A DNA stretch of 64,000 nt from Pycnococcus provasolii (lineage: Eukaryota; Chlorophyta; Pseudoscourfieldiophyceae; Pseudoscourfieldiales; Pycnococcaceae), in the NCBI GenBank assembly GCA_938743325.2, contig OW568886.1:124001-188000 (forward strand), in the 5' to 3' direction. This document shows, one piece after another, positions 48,941 through 57,852 of the stretch. Below the pieces are notes generated by a model, which was not told the origin of the DNA, did no database searches, and worked only from the letters and a program-made list of their open reading frames with translations. Positions within the stretch are counted from its first letter, which is position 1. Every line of letters begins with the position of its first letter. The position numbers and the translations under genes are program-made.

Positions 48941-49957
48941 ATGACCTCCTCCTCCTCTGACCAGGCTGTGTTCGCCATAAGGTCGTGTGTCGACATTATC
49001 GCACACGCACGAAACATCAAAGCACGAGCTGCTGATGCTGATGCTGATGGGGATGTTCATGGGAATGATGATAGTAGGGAAGCCTCGAAAGAACTCTCAC
49101 CAGCATCCGCCAGTGTGGTGCGTGACTCATGTTCAGCACTCTGTGACGACTTAGCGCGACTAGGTGTGCTCTGCTCGTCCACGTCAAGAAGCAGCAACCC
49201 TGACAGCGAAGTGCTCGCGTCGATGTTCGCACAAATCGAAGCCGCGTTCGTCAACACGGTCGCCTTGCTCGCACAGAACATGCCAGGCGCGTCCGAAGCA
49301 CGCCTGAAAGCAGTCAGCAAACTCGTCAGCGCCGCGGCGGGACCCGTCGAGGACGCGCTCAAGGCGGCGGAGAGCGGGGAAAGTGACCTCGTCAAAAAGG
49401 TCGCAGTGGCACGCGACCGCGTCGCGGCACTCGGTAAGGAGGTCCCGCACGACGACAAGGCGGCGGTAGGACGCGCGCTGGCGGCTGTGCTGAAGGAAGT
49501 CGCGGATGCAGGGCGCGAGGTGAAGGAAATGGCTCAGCAGGAACCAGCAGACGCCACAGTCGACGACGGTGCTCTCGACGACGAAGACGGCGTGTTCGAC
49601 GACGCGCTCGACGAGGAGGGGGTCGCGCTCGCACGCGAGGCGAGCGCCGCACTCGGAGCGAGCTTCGCGTGCCTCAAGGCGGCATACAAGGCGGTTCTCA
49701 AGTCGACGACCGACAACGTCACCGGCAGCCGCGTGACGACACTCGACGCGTGCCTGTCGCGCGCAGAGGAGGTTCGATTGGCGTGCGAGGATGCCGTGTT
49801 CGCGCTCTGCCCACCCGCCGACCGCGATGAGCTGGACGACGCGCTGCATCGCTGCCGCACGTCTGCGGCGGCGAGCGCGGCGGCGGGCGCGGACGTCTGC
49901 GACGACGTCGAGGTGAGCGGCGCCGCGCGAGACGCCGCCAACGCACTTTCACTGTAA
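48941..49957 (+). CDS. Cyclin-D1-binding protein 1 (CCNDBP1/GCIP)-like helical protein
   Basis: Start ATG 48941, 338 aa, all-helical and Ala-rich. The pattern of plant and animal GCIP-type proteins is visible: FVNTVALLAQNMPGASEARL, KLVSAAAGPVEDALKAAESG, the acidic linker DDGALDDEDGVFDDALDEEG, then VALAREASAALGASFACLKA and AYKAVLKS. Human CCNDBP1 binds cyclin D and GRAP2 and negatively affects cell-cycle entry; plant homologues are poorly known. The assignment is by pattern and helix order only. Confidence 0.5.
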   Translation: MTSSSSDQAVFAIRSCVDIIAHARNIKARAADADADGDVHGNDDSREASKELSPASASVVRDSCSALCDDLARLGVLCSSTSRSSNPDSEVLASMFAQIEAAFVNTVALLAQNMPGASEARLKAVSKLVSAAAGPVEDALKAAESGESDLVKKVAVARDRVAALGKEVPHDDKAAVGRALAAVLKEVADAGREVKEMAQQEPADATVDDGALDDEDGVFDDALDEEGVALAREASAALGASFACLKAAYKAVLKSTTDNVTGSRVTTLDACLSRAEEVRLACEDAVFALCPPADRDELDDALHRCRTSAAASAAAGADVCDDVEVSGAARDAANALSL

Positions 49958-49995
49958 CGTAACTCAATTTTCTACCAAAATAGTCCGACGGCGGA

Positions 49996-50025
49996 TTCCT
50001 ATAACCCTAACCCTAACCCTTCCCC
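49996..50025. promoter_or_regulatory. Telomere-like CCCTAACCCTAACCC motif upstream of REV1
   Basis: Three CCCTAA units lie about 70-90 bp before the REV1 ATG. Confidence 0.5.
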
Positions 50026-50090
50026 CTTCCATTCCTCTTATTCTTTTTGTGACACAGTCGTGCCCCCATTTTTTTCTATTGCTGCGCGCA

Positions 50091-51716
50091 ATGGCGTCTC
50101 TGCCCGCGCCCGCGGCGGACCACCAACCAGGGGCCCCTCCTCGCCAACGAGGCCGCTCGTCGAAGGAAGACCCGCACTTCGTCGAGCGCTTCTTTGCGTC
50201 GTCGCGTCTGCACTTCATTGGGTCGTGGCGACGGAGATACGCCACACTTCTAGCAGCCCTGCCACCGCCACCTCCTCTGCCGGCACCCTTTCCATGCACG
50301 TGCTCGACGTCAACTGTGTGCGTCGGGCACCGCATCATTTTACTCGTGGACATGGACGCGTTCTTCGCCGCTGTGGCAGTGCGCGAAAATCCAAGATTAA
50401 AGGGCAAGCCGGTCGCGGTGTGCTGGGGAGGAGGAAACAGCGCCGAGGTGAGTAGCTGTACGTACGAAGCACGAGCGTTGGGCGTGAAGAAGGGAATGTG
50501 GCTGCAGCAGGCACGACGCCTCTGCCCTTCCCTCGTGCTCGCGCCGTACAATTTTGACGCGTACCACGCTGCGGGCGAGTCGCTGCTCCGCGCCCTACGC
50601 AACATCTCTCCGCACACAGACGCCGTCAGTTGCGATGAGATGTTCGTCGACGTCACGCACGTCATCAGCGGAAACGGCGACGTGGACGCCGCTAGTGAGG
50701 CACTTGCGATACGCGTGCGCAGCGCGGTGGCAGAGGCAACAGGTGGCTTGCCGTGCTCGGTTGGCGTGGGTCCCAATCGCATGCTTGCGAAACTTGCAGC
50801 CACGCGAGCTAAGCCACCCGCGAGCGGAGTGCACGTCATCACCGCGAATGGCGCGATCGATGCCCTGGGCGATGGCGTTTCCGCACGAGATTTGCCAGGA
50901 GTTGGTCGTTCTACTGCAGAAGCGTTGCTGAAGCACTTCAACGCCACGACGGTGGTTGACCTACGCGCGATATCCGAAGCGAGGCTAGCTGCTCGATTTG
51001 GACCGAAGATTGCAAAGTCACTTTACTTGGCAAGTCGCGGGTGCGATCCACGTGCTGGCGCTGCAATCTCGGCGGGCGGCGGCGGCGGAGAAGGTTCCAA
51101 TGCAGAGGCAGCTTTGGGCAAAAGTGTTGGTGCGCAGGTGTCGTGGGGTGTCCGAATGGATACGGTCGATCAGGTGCACGACTTTATTGACAAGCTCGCA
51201 GCGGAGGCTGCAGGACGGCTTGTTCTGTACGGCGATGCCGCTGGTCCGAATGAGGCGCCTCCTGTACTTCATCGACGTGAAGCTCGAACTGTCAGTCTAC
51301 GTGTTTGGAGGGCTGTGAAAGGTGCCTCTGAAAGCATGCGGAAAGGCATGCTTGGTCATGGAGTATGCGATATTATCCAGAGAAGCGTGACTACGACGAC
51401 TGCGCTGAGATCTTCCATGGCGATTGCAGAACACGTGAGACGTCTGTGGACGGCTCTACGCATACCCCCCGAGGAGGTCAGAGGACTTGGAGTGCACTTG
51501 TCACGCCTGGAGTCGTCGTCGTCGTCGTCGTCATGGAACTTCGACGACGCTGCCACGGCGACAGCCGCGAAAAGTATAAAGCAGTTCTTCGCTGGAACTA
51601 CTTCTGCTGAGGATGCGACGTTCGTGGGAGACCCGGAGGCGGCTGCGGCAGCTTGGAATGCCATAGATTCGGGCGATGTGCTTTGCAACGCGTCTGTTGT
51701 ATTTTTCACCAGATGA
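50091..51716 (+). CDS. REV1: REV1-type Y-family DNA polymerase, compact (no BRCT, no C-terminal domain)
   Basis: First ATG 50091, 541 aa. Near the N-terminus DPHFVERFFASSRLHFIGSW is the REV1-specific N-digit motif that precedes the polymerase core. Catalytic residues are in place: VDMDAFFAAVAV (Asp ~87 and Asp ~89) and VSCDEMFVDVTHV (Asp ~182, Glu ~183); SCTYEARALGVKKGMWL and PCSVGVGPNRMLAKLAATRA are Y-family palm and finger motifs. Helix-hairpin-helix thumb (DLPGVGRSTAEALLKHF) and little-finger region follow. REV1 inserts dCMP opposite abasic sites and damaged G and organises translesion synthesis. The usual N-terminal BRCT, ubiquitin-binding motifs and the C-terminal domain that recruits other polymerases are missing; only 133 bp separate it from the upstream gene. 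Confidence 0.9.
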   Translation: MASLPAPAADHQPGAPPRQRGRSSKEDPHFVERFFASSRLHFIGSWRRRYATLLAALPPPPPLPAPFPCTCSTSTVCVGHRIILLVDMDAFFAAVAVRENPRLKGKPVAVCWGGGNSAEVSSCTYEARALGVKKGMWLQQARRLCPSLVLAPYNFDAYHAAGESLLRALRNISPHTDAVSCDEMFVDVTHVISGNGDVDAASEALAIRVRSAVAEATGGLPCSVGVGPNRMLAKLAATRAKPPASGVHVITANGAIDALGDGVSARDLPGVGRSTAEALLKHFNATTVVDLRAISEARLAARFGPKIAKSLYLASRGCDPRAGAAISAGGGGGEGSNAEAALGKSVGAQVSWGVRMDTVDQVHDFIDKLAAEAAGRLVLYGDAAGPNEAPPVLHRREARTVSLRVWRAVKGASESMRKGMLGHGVCDIIQRSVTTTTALRSSMAIAEHVRRLWTALRIPPEEVRGLGVHLSRLESSSSSSSWNFDDAATATAAKSIKQFFAGTTSAEDATFVGDPEAAAAAWNAIDSGDVLCNASVVFFTR

Positions 51717-51816
51717 TGTAAAACGAAAGATTGTTTTGACGGAGAAAAATGTCACAAAAAACATCTTTTCCAAACCCCCAAAAAAACTTTTTCTTTTTTC
51801 CTTCGGATGTTTTTGG

Positions 51817-52019
51817 GATGCAGGTCCCCCCCTTCTACCGTAGTTTAGGGACGCTGTTTAGACCCCAAAAAGCGGTTTAGGGACGCGTTTTTTCGTCCCT
51901 AAACTGTTTAGGGACGTTTTCTCGGAATAGCGGGGGAGGAGGTCGGCGCCTCTTGATTGGGGGTTAGGCGAGGTCGGCGCCCCCCTGCCCCCCCCCCCCC
52001 CCGTCCCCGTCGCCCGCCA
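51817..52019 (+). repeat. Left terminal inverted repeat
   Basis: Reverse complement of 59149-59351, differing mainly in the length of a C/G homopolymer. It contains a hairpin-forming CGTCCCTAAAC/GTTTAGGGACG set. Confidence 0.92.
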
Positions 52020-53088
52020 GGCGCGCATCACGCCGTGCAAGCGGTCGTTCCATATTTCGGAGCGCATCGGCAAGCTGCCTCGAAATATCCGCGCGGCACG
52101 ATAGCGCCGCGCCAATCAGCAAGTGCTCTTGATGCTTGAGAACGGCGCGCCAGTGCTCGTCGACGCTTAGCGTTGTCAGCGTGCTCACGCTGATCTGCCC
52201 GCACGCCTCCGTCCACGACCGGCCTCCCTGCTGAGCAGGCTTGTGCGTCACCTGCGCGAGCCGAATGAGGCTGTGTACAAACGAGTGAGCGGCGTGCCGT
52301 CTTGCAAGCTCTGCTTGCACCAGCGCACTTGGACGCAGGTTGGATGGCAGGTTCAGAAGGCGGCACAGTATGTACGTCGCGGCATGTGTCACCTCCATTT
52401 CCTGCATGCTCGCAACCTGCGCAGAGGAGGCGGACATGTACTGCACGCCACTCCCGCACGCGAGCGAGTCAGCGAGCGCAGCGACGAGCGAAATGACGCG
52501 CGTGCCCGGAGGAGCTTGAGCTTGGAGCTGCTGGCTGGAGCCGCCTTCGCCGGCGAACGATACCATAAAGTCCAAGCCGACTTGCGTTGCCGCTAAGCCG
52601 GCAAGCGCCGCGATGGCGGACACCTGGACGAGCCCGAGTCGTCGCTGGCGCACGAGTCCGCAGATGCCGTTCAGCAGCGCGCGTCCCTCGACGCAAAGCC
52701 GCGGCTTGCCCTTGTCGTCCACGTTCGCGTGGTGAAACCCTCTCCACGCACCGTGCAGGCTGTTCCCCGCAATCGCGCTTGAGCCGCGCAGAACGACGTC
52801 GAGGGACGCCTCCCCAGCTTCGAGAATCGCGGGTGGAATGGCAGTCGTATCGCCGTCTCGTCTCGGCTGGTCCGCGAACGTCGCGAGCGCGAGCATGCAC
52901 TCCGCCAGCGCCGCCACCGCCGCCTGACTGCGTGCAATGCAGAAGCAGTTCGTGGAGCTCGCGCTGGCGGCGTTGCGCAGCACTGTCACTGCGGCGGCCA
53001 CCGTCTGGTGCGCGTGCTCGTGCTCCGACTCCTCTTCGAACAGCTCCGGCTCGAGGTCCCACCACCAGACGAGGCGTATTTTATCATT
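51964..53088 (-). pseudogene. ARM/HEAT-like host-gene fragment captured in the transposon
   Basis: A long frame with gene-like codon use encodes an all-helical, Ala/Leu-rich protein (FCIARSQAAVAALAECMLAL, ALLNGICGLVRQRRLGLVQV, MEVTHAATYILCRLLNLPSN). It has no proper start: the frame is open upstream through DLEPELFEEESEHEHAHQ and ends at a stop at 53089-53091 with no ATG. Its last residues (DGDGGGGGQGGADLA) are encoded by the left TIR itself. A 5'-truncated piece of a host gene caught between TIR and interior is the simplest reading. I cannot name the parent family; helical repeats suggest an ARM or nucleoporin-like protein. Confidence 0.55.
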
Positions 53089-53275
53089 TCAGGGCACTGC
53101 GAGATATTGAAAGACTATAATATTGAGTATCACACGGGCATGAAGACGGCGCTCCTGTTCCCACGGGCGAAGGCCATCCTTTGGAAGAGGAACTCACGCT
53201 CGTCGTCACGCGCGCCAAGCCGAAGAAGTTCTACGACTGTAAAAGTGTAAGATAAATTCTTGATTACTAAAATGT

Positions 53276-53827
53276 TTACTTCGTGAACCTCCCATGACTG
53301 TCCCTTTTTTGTTTGCACGGTCGCCCCTGACGACGTGGTTCTCGTGTCACACGTGGTGGTGAAATTTGGGCTGGTTCCCAACCCGTGTTCTTCGCGGTGA
53401 AGTTCGCCCCGTATCCGAGGCACAGGAACTGGTCAGGTTGGAGGTCCTTCATCTGCTCCAGGTACGCTCCACGGTTCGACGCCTTAAGCTTGCAGTTCCT
53501 TCCGGCTCCCGTACCCCAGGCCGCGAGCTGGGGTCCACACCTCTCTGGGAGTAGTATCGTATCTTCTGCCAGGCGCACGACGTCTCCCTTGTTCACGAGG
53601 TGGTCCAAGGTCTCCTCTTCCGACCTGCTCACCCTGCCTCGCCACTCCATGAGCCTGCGAAACTTCTTCGGCGTGTAGAGCGTCTCCTTCTTCACCACTG
53701 CTTTCAGCACATCCTTACCTATGTACTTCAAGCCGAGTCCAGGCACCCCTGGCTGCTTGGCTGTGACAAACCTCACACCACCAGGCAGGTTCACAAAACG
53801 CGGCGAACGCCTTAGCTTCTTCTCCAT
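53276..53827 (-). CDS. Hypothetical protein inside the transposon (183 aa)
   Basis: Start ATG 53827 (MEKKLRRSPRFVNLPGGVRF). No family is recognised. It is basic at both ends (C-terminus RREPRRQ-like, RDSHGRFTK), with a middle rich in conserved-looking segments (LKYIGKDVLKAVVKKETLYT, LAEDTILLPERCGPQLAAW, QFLCLGYGANFTAKNTG). The last segment faintly recalls the end of SET-type folds but the key motifs are absent. Upstream sits a 30-bp stem-loop (53872-53901) plus CCCTAA repeats. Confidence 0.4.
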   Translation of the reverse strand: MEKKLRRSPRFVNLPGGVRFVTAKQPGVPGLGLKYIGKDVLKAVVKKETLYTPKKFRRLMEWRGRVSRSEEETLDHLVNKGDVVRLAEDTILLPERCGPQLAAWGTGAGRNCKLKASNRGAYLEQMKDLQPDQFLCLGYGANFTAKNTGWEPAQISPPRVTREPRRQGRPCKQKRDSHGRFTK

Positions 53828-53871
53828 GGCAATGTTGTCCACCGTGAATCTATTCCGTCCCCTTCTTGGAT

Positions 53872-53925
53872 AGGTGTCTTTTTACCCCAAAAAAGACACC
53901 TAACCCTAACCCTAACCCCAAACCG
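53872..53925. repeat. Stem-loop followed by CCCTAA repeats (diverged copy of the 164-bp unit)
   Basis: AGGTGTCTTTTT and AAAAAGACACCT arms enclose a short loop (53872-53901), followed by four telomere-like CCTAACCC units. The same arms and the adjoining telomere-like sequence recur in each 164-bp repeat at 54631-55205. Confidence 0.75.
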
Positions 53926-54191
53926 CACCAACACCGGATCCCTGACACCTCCTTGCACCTTGCGATGGCCGACCGGCCAGGCCGCGCACCTAATACTTTC
54001 GGCCATGGCCTTGCCACGCAGGCCGCGCACCTAACTAATACTTTCGGCCATGCCCTTGCCATGGCCTTGCATAAGAGGTGATGCCGTCACCGTCACCGGC
54101 TAGTACGAGTACACCAAAGTGTAACAAGGTGTCATGTGTGTGTTTTGTTTGTAATATCAATGTGTTCAAGTAACAAAAAAAAAAACTCTTC

Positions 54192-54527
54192 TCACCCCTC
54201 GAAGGCATGATGTAGAACAGCTAACGCGACGTCCGCATTTGTCTCGACCAAGAACTCCAACTCCCTGCACATGTGTTCTATTTCCCAGTCGTCGTCAGAA
54301 AGAGGCACATTAACAAAAAAGTGGGCATCACTTTTATAATAGTGCGGCAACACTCCGCCTTTATTTATTAAAAACGCGACAACTTCTGCTTGGTTGTAGT
54401 AGTAGCTGTTGGGTTCGAGCGCGCGCAGCAGTGGCTGATAGCCGTCCTCCCACTCGTTCACGTCGCCACCTTTTTCGACGAGGCAAACGAGGTCGTGCAG
54501 GTCACAGTACTTGGCCGCTTCATTCAT
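54192..54527 (-). CDS. Small ankyrin-like protein inside the transposon (111 aa)
   Basis: Start ATG 54527 (MNEAAKYCDLHDLVCLVEKG). The sequence follows the ankyrin pattern: KYCDLHDLVCLVEKGGDVNE, then GYQPLLRALE, EVVAFLINKGGVLPHY and LEFLVETNADVALAVLHHAF, about three diverged repeats. It is too short to be a full ankyrin array, so it may be a captured fragment or a small binding protein. The upstream GTGAATCTAT..TTCCGTCCCC sequence is shared with the gene at 53827. Confidence 0.45.
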   Translation of the reverse strand: MNEAAKYCDLHDLVCLVEKGGDVNEWEDGYQPLLRALEPNSYYYNQAEVVAFLINKGGVLPHYYKSDAHFFVNVPLSDDDWEIEHMCRELEFLVETNADVALAVLHHAFEG

Positions 54528-54630
54528 CGTGGCCACCTCCACAACCCGGACGGAACAATGTACCCCGGGAAGGCGGGAACAGTGTACTGTGAATCTATAT
54601 TCCGTCCCCTGCTCGAGGATGAACGACCAT

Positions 54631-55205
54631 GACCCGCTTTGACCGGCCCCGTGGTCGTGCATTCAAGGAGCAATCCAAAGTTTGTTGTTTCTCTCGAGAG
54701 CACTTACTACGGGGGGGGAGGTGTCTTTTTAAGCTTAAAAAGACACCTAGCCCTAACCCCCGGCACCCCGGTTGATGCCACCTCCTTGCTCCTTGACCCG
54801 CTTTGACCGGCCCCGTGGTCGTGCATTCAAGGAGCAATCCAAAGTTTGTTGTTTCTCTCGAGAGCACTTACTACGGGGGGGGAGGTGTCTTTTTAAGCTT
54901 AAAAAGACACCTAGCCCTAACCCCCGGCACCCCGGTTGATGCCACCTCCTTGCTCCTTGACCCGCTTTGACCGGCCCCGTGGTCGTGCATTCAAGGAGCA
55001 ATCCAAAGTTTGTTGTTTCTCTCGAGAGCACTTACTACGGGGGGGGAGGTGTCTTTTTAAGCTTAAAAAGACACCTAGCCCTAACCCCCGGCACCCCGGT
55101 TGATGCCACCTCCTTGCTCCTTGACCCGCTTTGACCGGCCCCGTGGTCGTGCATTCAAGGAGCAATCCAAAGTTTGTTGTTTCTCTCGAGAGCACTTACT
55201 ACGGG
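54631..55205. repeat. Tandem 164-bp repeats (3.5 copies) built on a perfect 30-bp palindrome
   Basis: Units start at 54631, 54794, 54958 and 55122 (TGACCCGCTTTGACCGG); the last is partial. Each full unit has a perfect palindrome (54719-54748, 54883-54912, 55047-55076; centre TTTTTAAGCTTAAAAA) followed by a telomere-like CCTAGCCCTAACCCC. Copies are almost identical, so the array is young. Confidence 0.93.
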
Positions 55206-55389
55206 TGAGCTTTTCCTCCTTGCTCCTCCTCCCGTCTGCCCGTTGTTACCCCGTTGTTAACGGATAATTACCCCGTTTACGCCTGTTTACGCCTTTCCCG
55301 CCTCCCCCCCCCCAGGGGTCGCGTTGTACCAAGGGAACTAAAACATAGTTTGACACATGGGTGTTTAACTCCCCTTGCCTATAGCCACC

Positions 55390-57297
55390 ATGCCGCGATG
55401 CCAATCGCGGACGACGCACGCAGCGAGCTGCGCCGCCGGCAATGCCAGTCAACTGCCGACACCGTGCTCGTGTTGCCACGCCGCCGGCAATGCCAGTCAA
55501 CCGCCGACGATGCACGCACCGTCCTCCACCGCCGGCAATGTGGGCCAACCGCCGACGGCAAAGAGGGCGCGTAAGCTGAAGTTGTGCCCTTCGTGCCGAA
55601 CCATGGCAAGTAGCAACCGCCAGTTGACTTGCTCCAATTGCAGCAAAGGTTTTGACGAAGAACGCCGTGCTCTTGAAACGTACACGTCAGTTCCCGCAAG
55701 AGCTCCTGTAGGGAGCTCGCGTGGAGGTGCGTTTTCGCGGCGCGGGAACGCACCTGCGGCAAATCTCTCGGGCGTTGCACAAGAGCATGCGGGATATGAC
55801 GACGACGACGACGCGCATGGTTTTGTGCCACCAGCAAGCCCTGGAATCGATGCATACGGTGGAGTAGCAGAAACGGGTGCTACGTACTCGCAGAACGTGA
55901 CGTACAAAGGTCTCTCCGCGAGACACCTTGCGAGCAACGCAACGCGCACTGCGTTCATATACGCGGTCCCTGAACTTGGAGGAGAAACAGAACGCGGTTG
56001 TCACGAACACGTGCTCCTCATAAAGCTTCCTGGTGGTGACGTGCACCTCGCGTGTACATGCACAGGTCACGAAGAGGTTGTGTGTGGTGTCTATTGGGGT
56101 GACGTGGACAAGTTCAACGAAGTTGAAGTTCGTGACTCATGCGCCAAGTGCAAGCACACTGAGGTCGTGATGAATGCCGCCTTCAAACACGACGACTCTG
56201 TCTGCTCTTATCAACACGGAAAGCTCGACTTGAGCGCGTCGAACTGGCAAGGGGAGGACGACGTGACGTTGCCAGTGCAAGTGGGCCGAACGGACGACGT
56301 ATGGCTCATTCACCAACCTGAGTCGAACGTTCACGTGCCTGCGAGTCTTTCGGTGGCGAAGTCATCTGACGGCCACGTGTGGCCGCGGGCTTGCGTCACA
56401 TCCGGGTCAGTACCAAACCGATCCAGGGAAGACGAGGTATGGATTTGCTGCTCGTGCAGCACGAAGTACAAGTGCAGCCACGTTGCACTAGCCGCGAATG
56501 CGGTTGACGACGTCTTCGCATGCATTGACGAGAGCACCATGCTTGAAGATAACTTCGCTTCATGCTTTTTGTTTTCTGACGTATGCACCAAGGAAACGCT
56601 GGACACGTTACCTGCTTCGACGAGTGACGTGTGCAGCGTTTCCCCTGGAGTCTCGAGACAAGATGTTCCAACATCGTATTTGTGGCCGCATTCTCTTGCT
56701 CGAAGCGAGAACCTGATACGTGGAGGTGGCATCATACATCCGTGCTCTTCATGCGCAGCCATTGGCCAAAAGTGCGCGCACCTTACGGACGCGAAGCCTG
56801 AGGACGCCCCTTCGTGCTGCAATGGATGGAAATTGAGAATCGCCGAAAGCGACGCAGTGCTCCTGCACGAAACCTGCGTGGCGTCCGTTGTTGTTCATGA
56901 ATGGGCGTGCGAGTGCGGCAAGCACGTTGTGCCGTTCGACGGGAAATCCAGCGGTATCTTCAATTGGTCAAACAAAACGTTGGCGACACATGAATTGTGC
57001 CTTGATTTCTACAACCAGTTCGTTCTGGACGGACGAACCTTCACATCGCATTGGAGGTCACAAAACAGGAAGATGGAGCGCGCAGGATTCCAAGGATTTG
57101 TGGGAAGGCGTGTCTACAACCCCGAATCGGTATTTTTTGACCTTTTTAACCCCGAATTCAAGAATAACGTTTTTCACGAATTGTTTCTTCGTACGCGTGT
57201 ACTACGTTTGCTTAAGGACGTCTTCGACCTTGCATACGTGAAAACTCGCCCCGTAAGTGCCGTACGAATAACGTGTCATCTCCATGTTTTCGTGTAG
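55390..57297 (+). CDS. Cys/SWIM-rich transposon protein resembling the N-terminal part of KDZ-type transposases
   Basis: First ATG 55390 (MPRCQSRTTHAASC). The start is a small coding minisatellite (CAAGNASQ.PPT units). A CPSC ... CSNC zinc knuckle follows (~60-85), then two SWIM-like Cys/His groups (HLACTCTGHEEVVCG; WICCSCSTKYKCSHVALAAN) and a third Cys block (HPCSSCAAIGQKCAH). Residues ~500-600 (EWACECGKHVVPFDGKSSGI, FNWSNKTLATHELCLDFYNQ, TFTSHWRSQ) are the pattern I associate with the CxC and linker region of Kyakuja-Dileera-Zisupton transposases. The catalytic core that should follow is missing. A perfect donor-like GTAAGT at 57253 and continued reading in the same frame after 57310 suggest the frame originally continued, by intron or after loss of the core. 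Confidence 0.5.
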   Translation: MPRCQSRTTHAASCAAGNASQLPTPCSCCHAAGNASQPPTMHAPSSTAGNVGQPPTAKRARKLKLCPSCRTMASSNRQLTCSNCSKGFDEERRALETYTSVPARAPVGSSRGGAFSRRGNAPAANLSGVAQEHAGYDDDDDAHGFVPPASPGIDAYGGVAETGATYSQNVTYKGLSARHLASNATRTAFIYAVPELGGETERGCHEHVLLIKLPGGDVHLACTCTGHEEVVCGVYWGDVDKFNEVEVRDSCAKCKHTEVVMNAAFKHDDSVCSYQHGKLDLSASNWQGEDDVTLPVQVGRTDDVWLIHQPESNVHVPASLSVAKSSDGHVWPRACVTSGSVPNRSREDEVWICCSCSTKYKCSHVALAANAVDDVFACIDESTMLEDNFASCFLFSDVCTKETLDTLPASTSDVCSVSPGVSRQDVPTSYLWPHSLARSENLIRGGGIIHPCSSCAAIGQKCAHLTDAKPEDAPSCCNGWKLRIAESDAVLLHETCVASVVVHEWACECGKHVVPFDGKSSGIFNWSNKTLATHELCLDFYNQFVLDGRTFTSHWRSQNRKMERAGFQGFVGRRVYNPESVFFDLFNPEFKNNVFHELFLRTRVLRLLKDVFDLAYVKTRPVSAVRITCHLHVFV

Positions 57298-57309
57298 TAA
57301 TTACACGAA

Positions 57310-57852
57310 ATGAAGAATCGGTCAGTGACGAACGGCGACAACAAGCGCTGGCACTTGGAGCCTGCTGGTGGGTGCACGGCGACTGCGAAAAGTACACTGA
57401 ACATGTTCATGAAAAGCCTGCCGGTCACGCACGGCATCGCCACGCCGAGTGTGAAGCAGCCTACTTGGCTGCACAGTGAGAAAGGATGCCTTGCGGGGCC
57501 AGGGCACTTCGACTACTCCAAGGACAACAGGAACGCCGGCAAGTACGGCATGGTTGCGGCGCTGTCACCACAGGGCGCAACCTTCGAGTACAAGAAGGAT
57601 AGGAACGCGGAAGTATGGGAGCGGGTGGAGCTGAAGAAGGGCGATTCACCGCTGGCGTCAGAGACGGACGTGACTGCGAGCTCACCCGAGGTGGTCAAAC
57701 ACACCCACGACGACACCTCACCAACTACTGCTAGAACCGCCAGCATTACCGACGACAACATCTCCCAACGCGACGGACCCGGCGACAACCACTACTACAT
57801 TGCAGGCGCTGCCACTTCCCCCACCGCCCCCACCACCACAAACTTCAGCTGA
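57310..57852 (+). pseudogene. Continuation of the transposon reading frame (unknown domain)
   Basis: It lies in the same frame as the Cys-rich protein, 12 nt after its stop. It reads a compact segment (KQPTWLHSEKGCLAGPGHFD, YSKDNRNAGKYGMVAALSPQ) then a Ser/Thr-rich linker. No family is recognised. At ~57800-57850 it overlaps, in a C-rich run, the frame that encodes the chromodomain, so a one-base frameshift separates the two. Confidence 0.45.

Noticed and set aside
49985-50025. A chromosome end, suggested by CCCTAACCCTAACCC
   Set aside because: Only a few units, with genes continuing on both sides; the same tracts recur internally, so it is interstitial.
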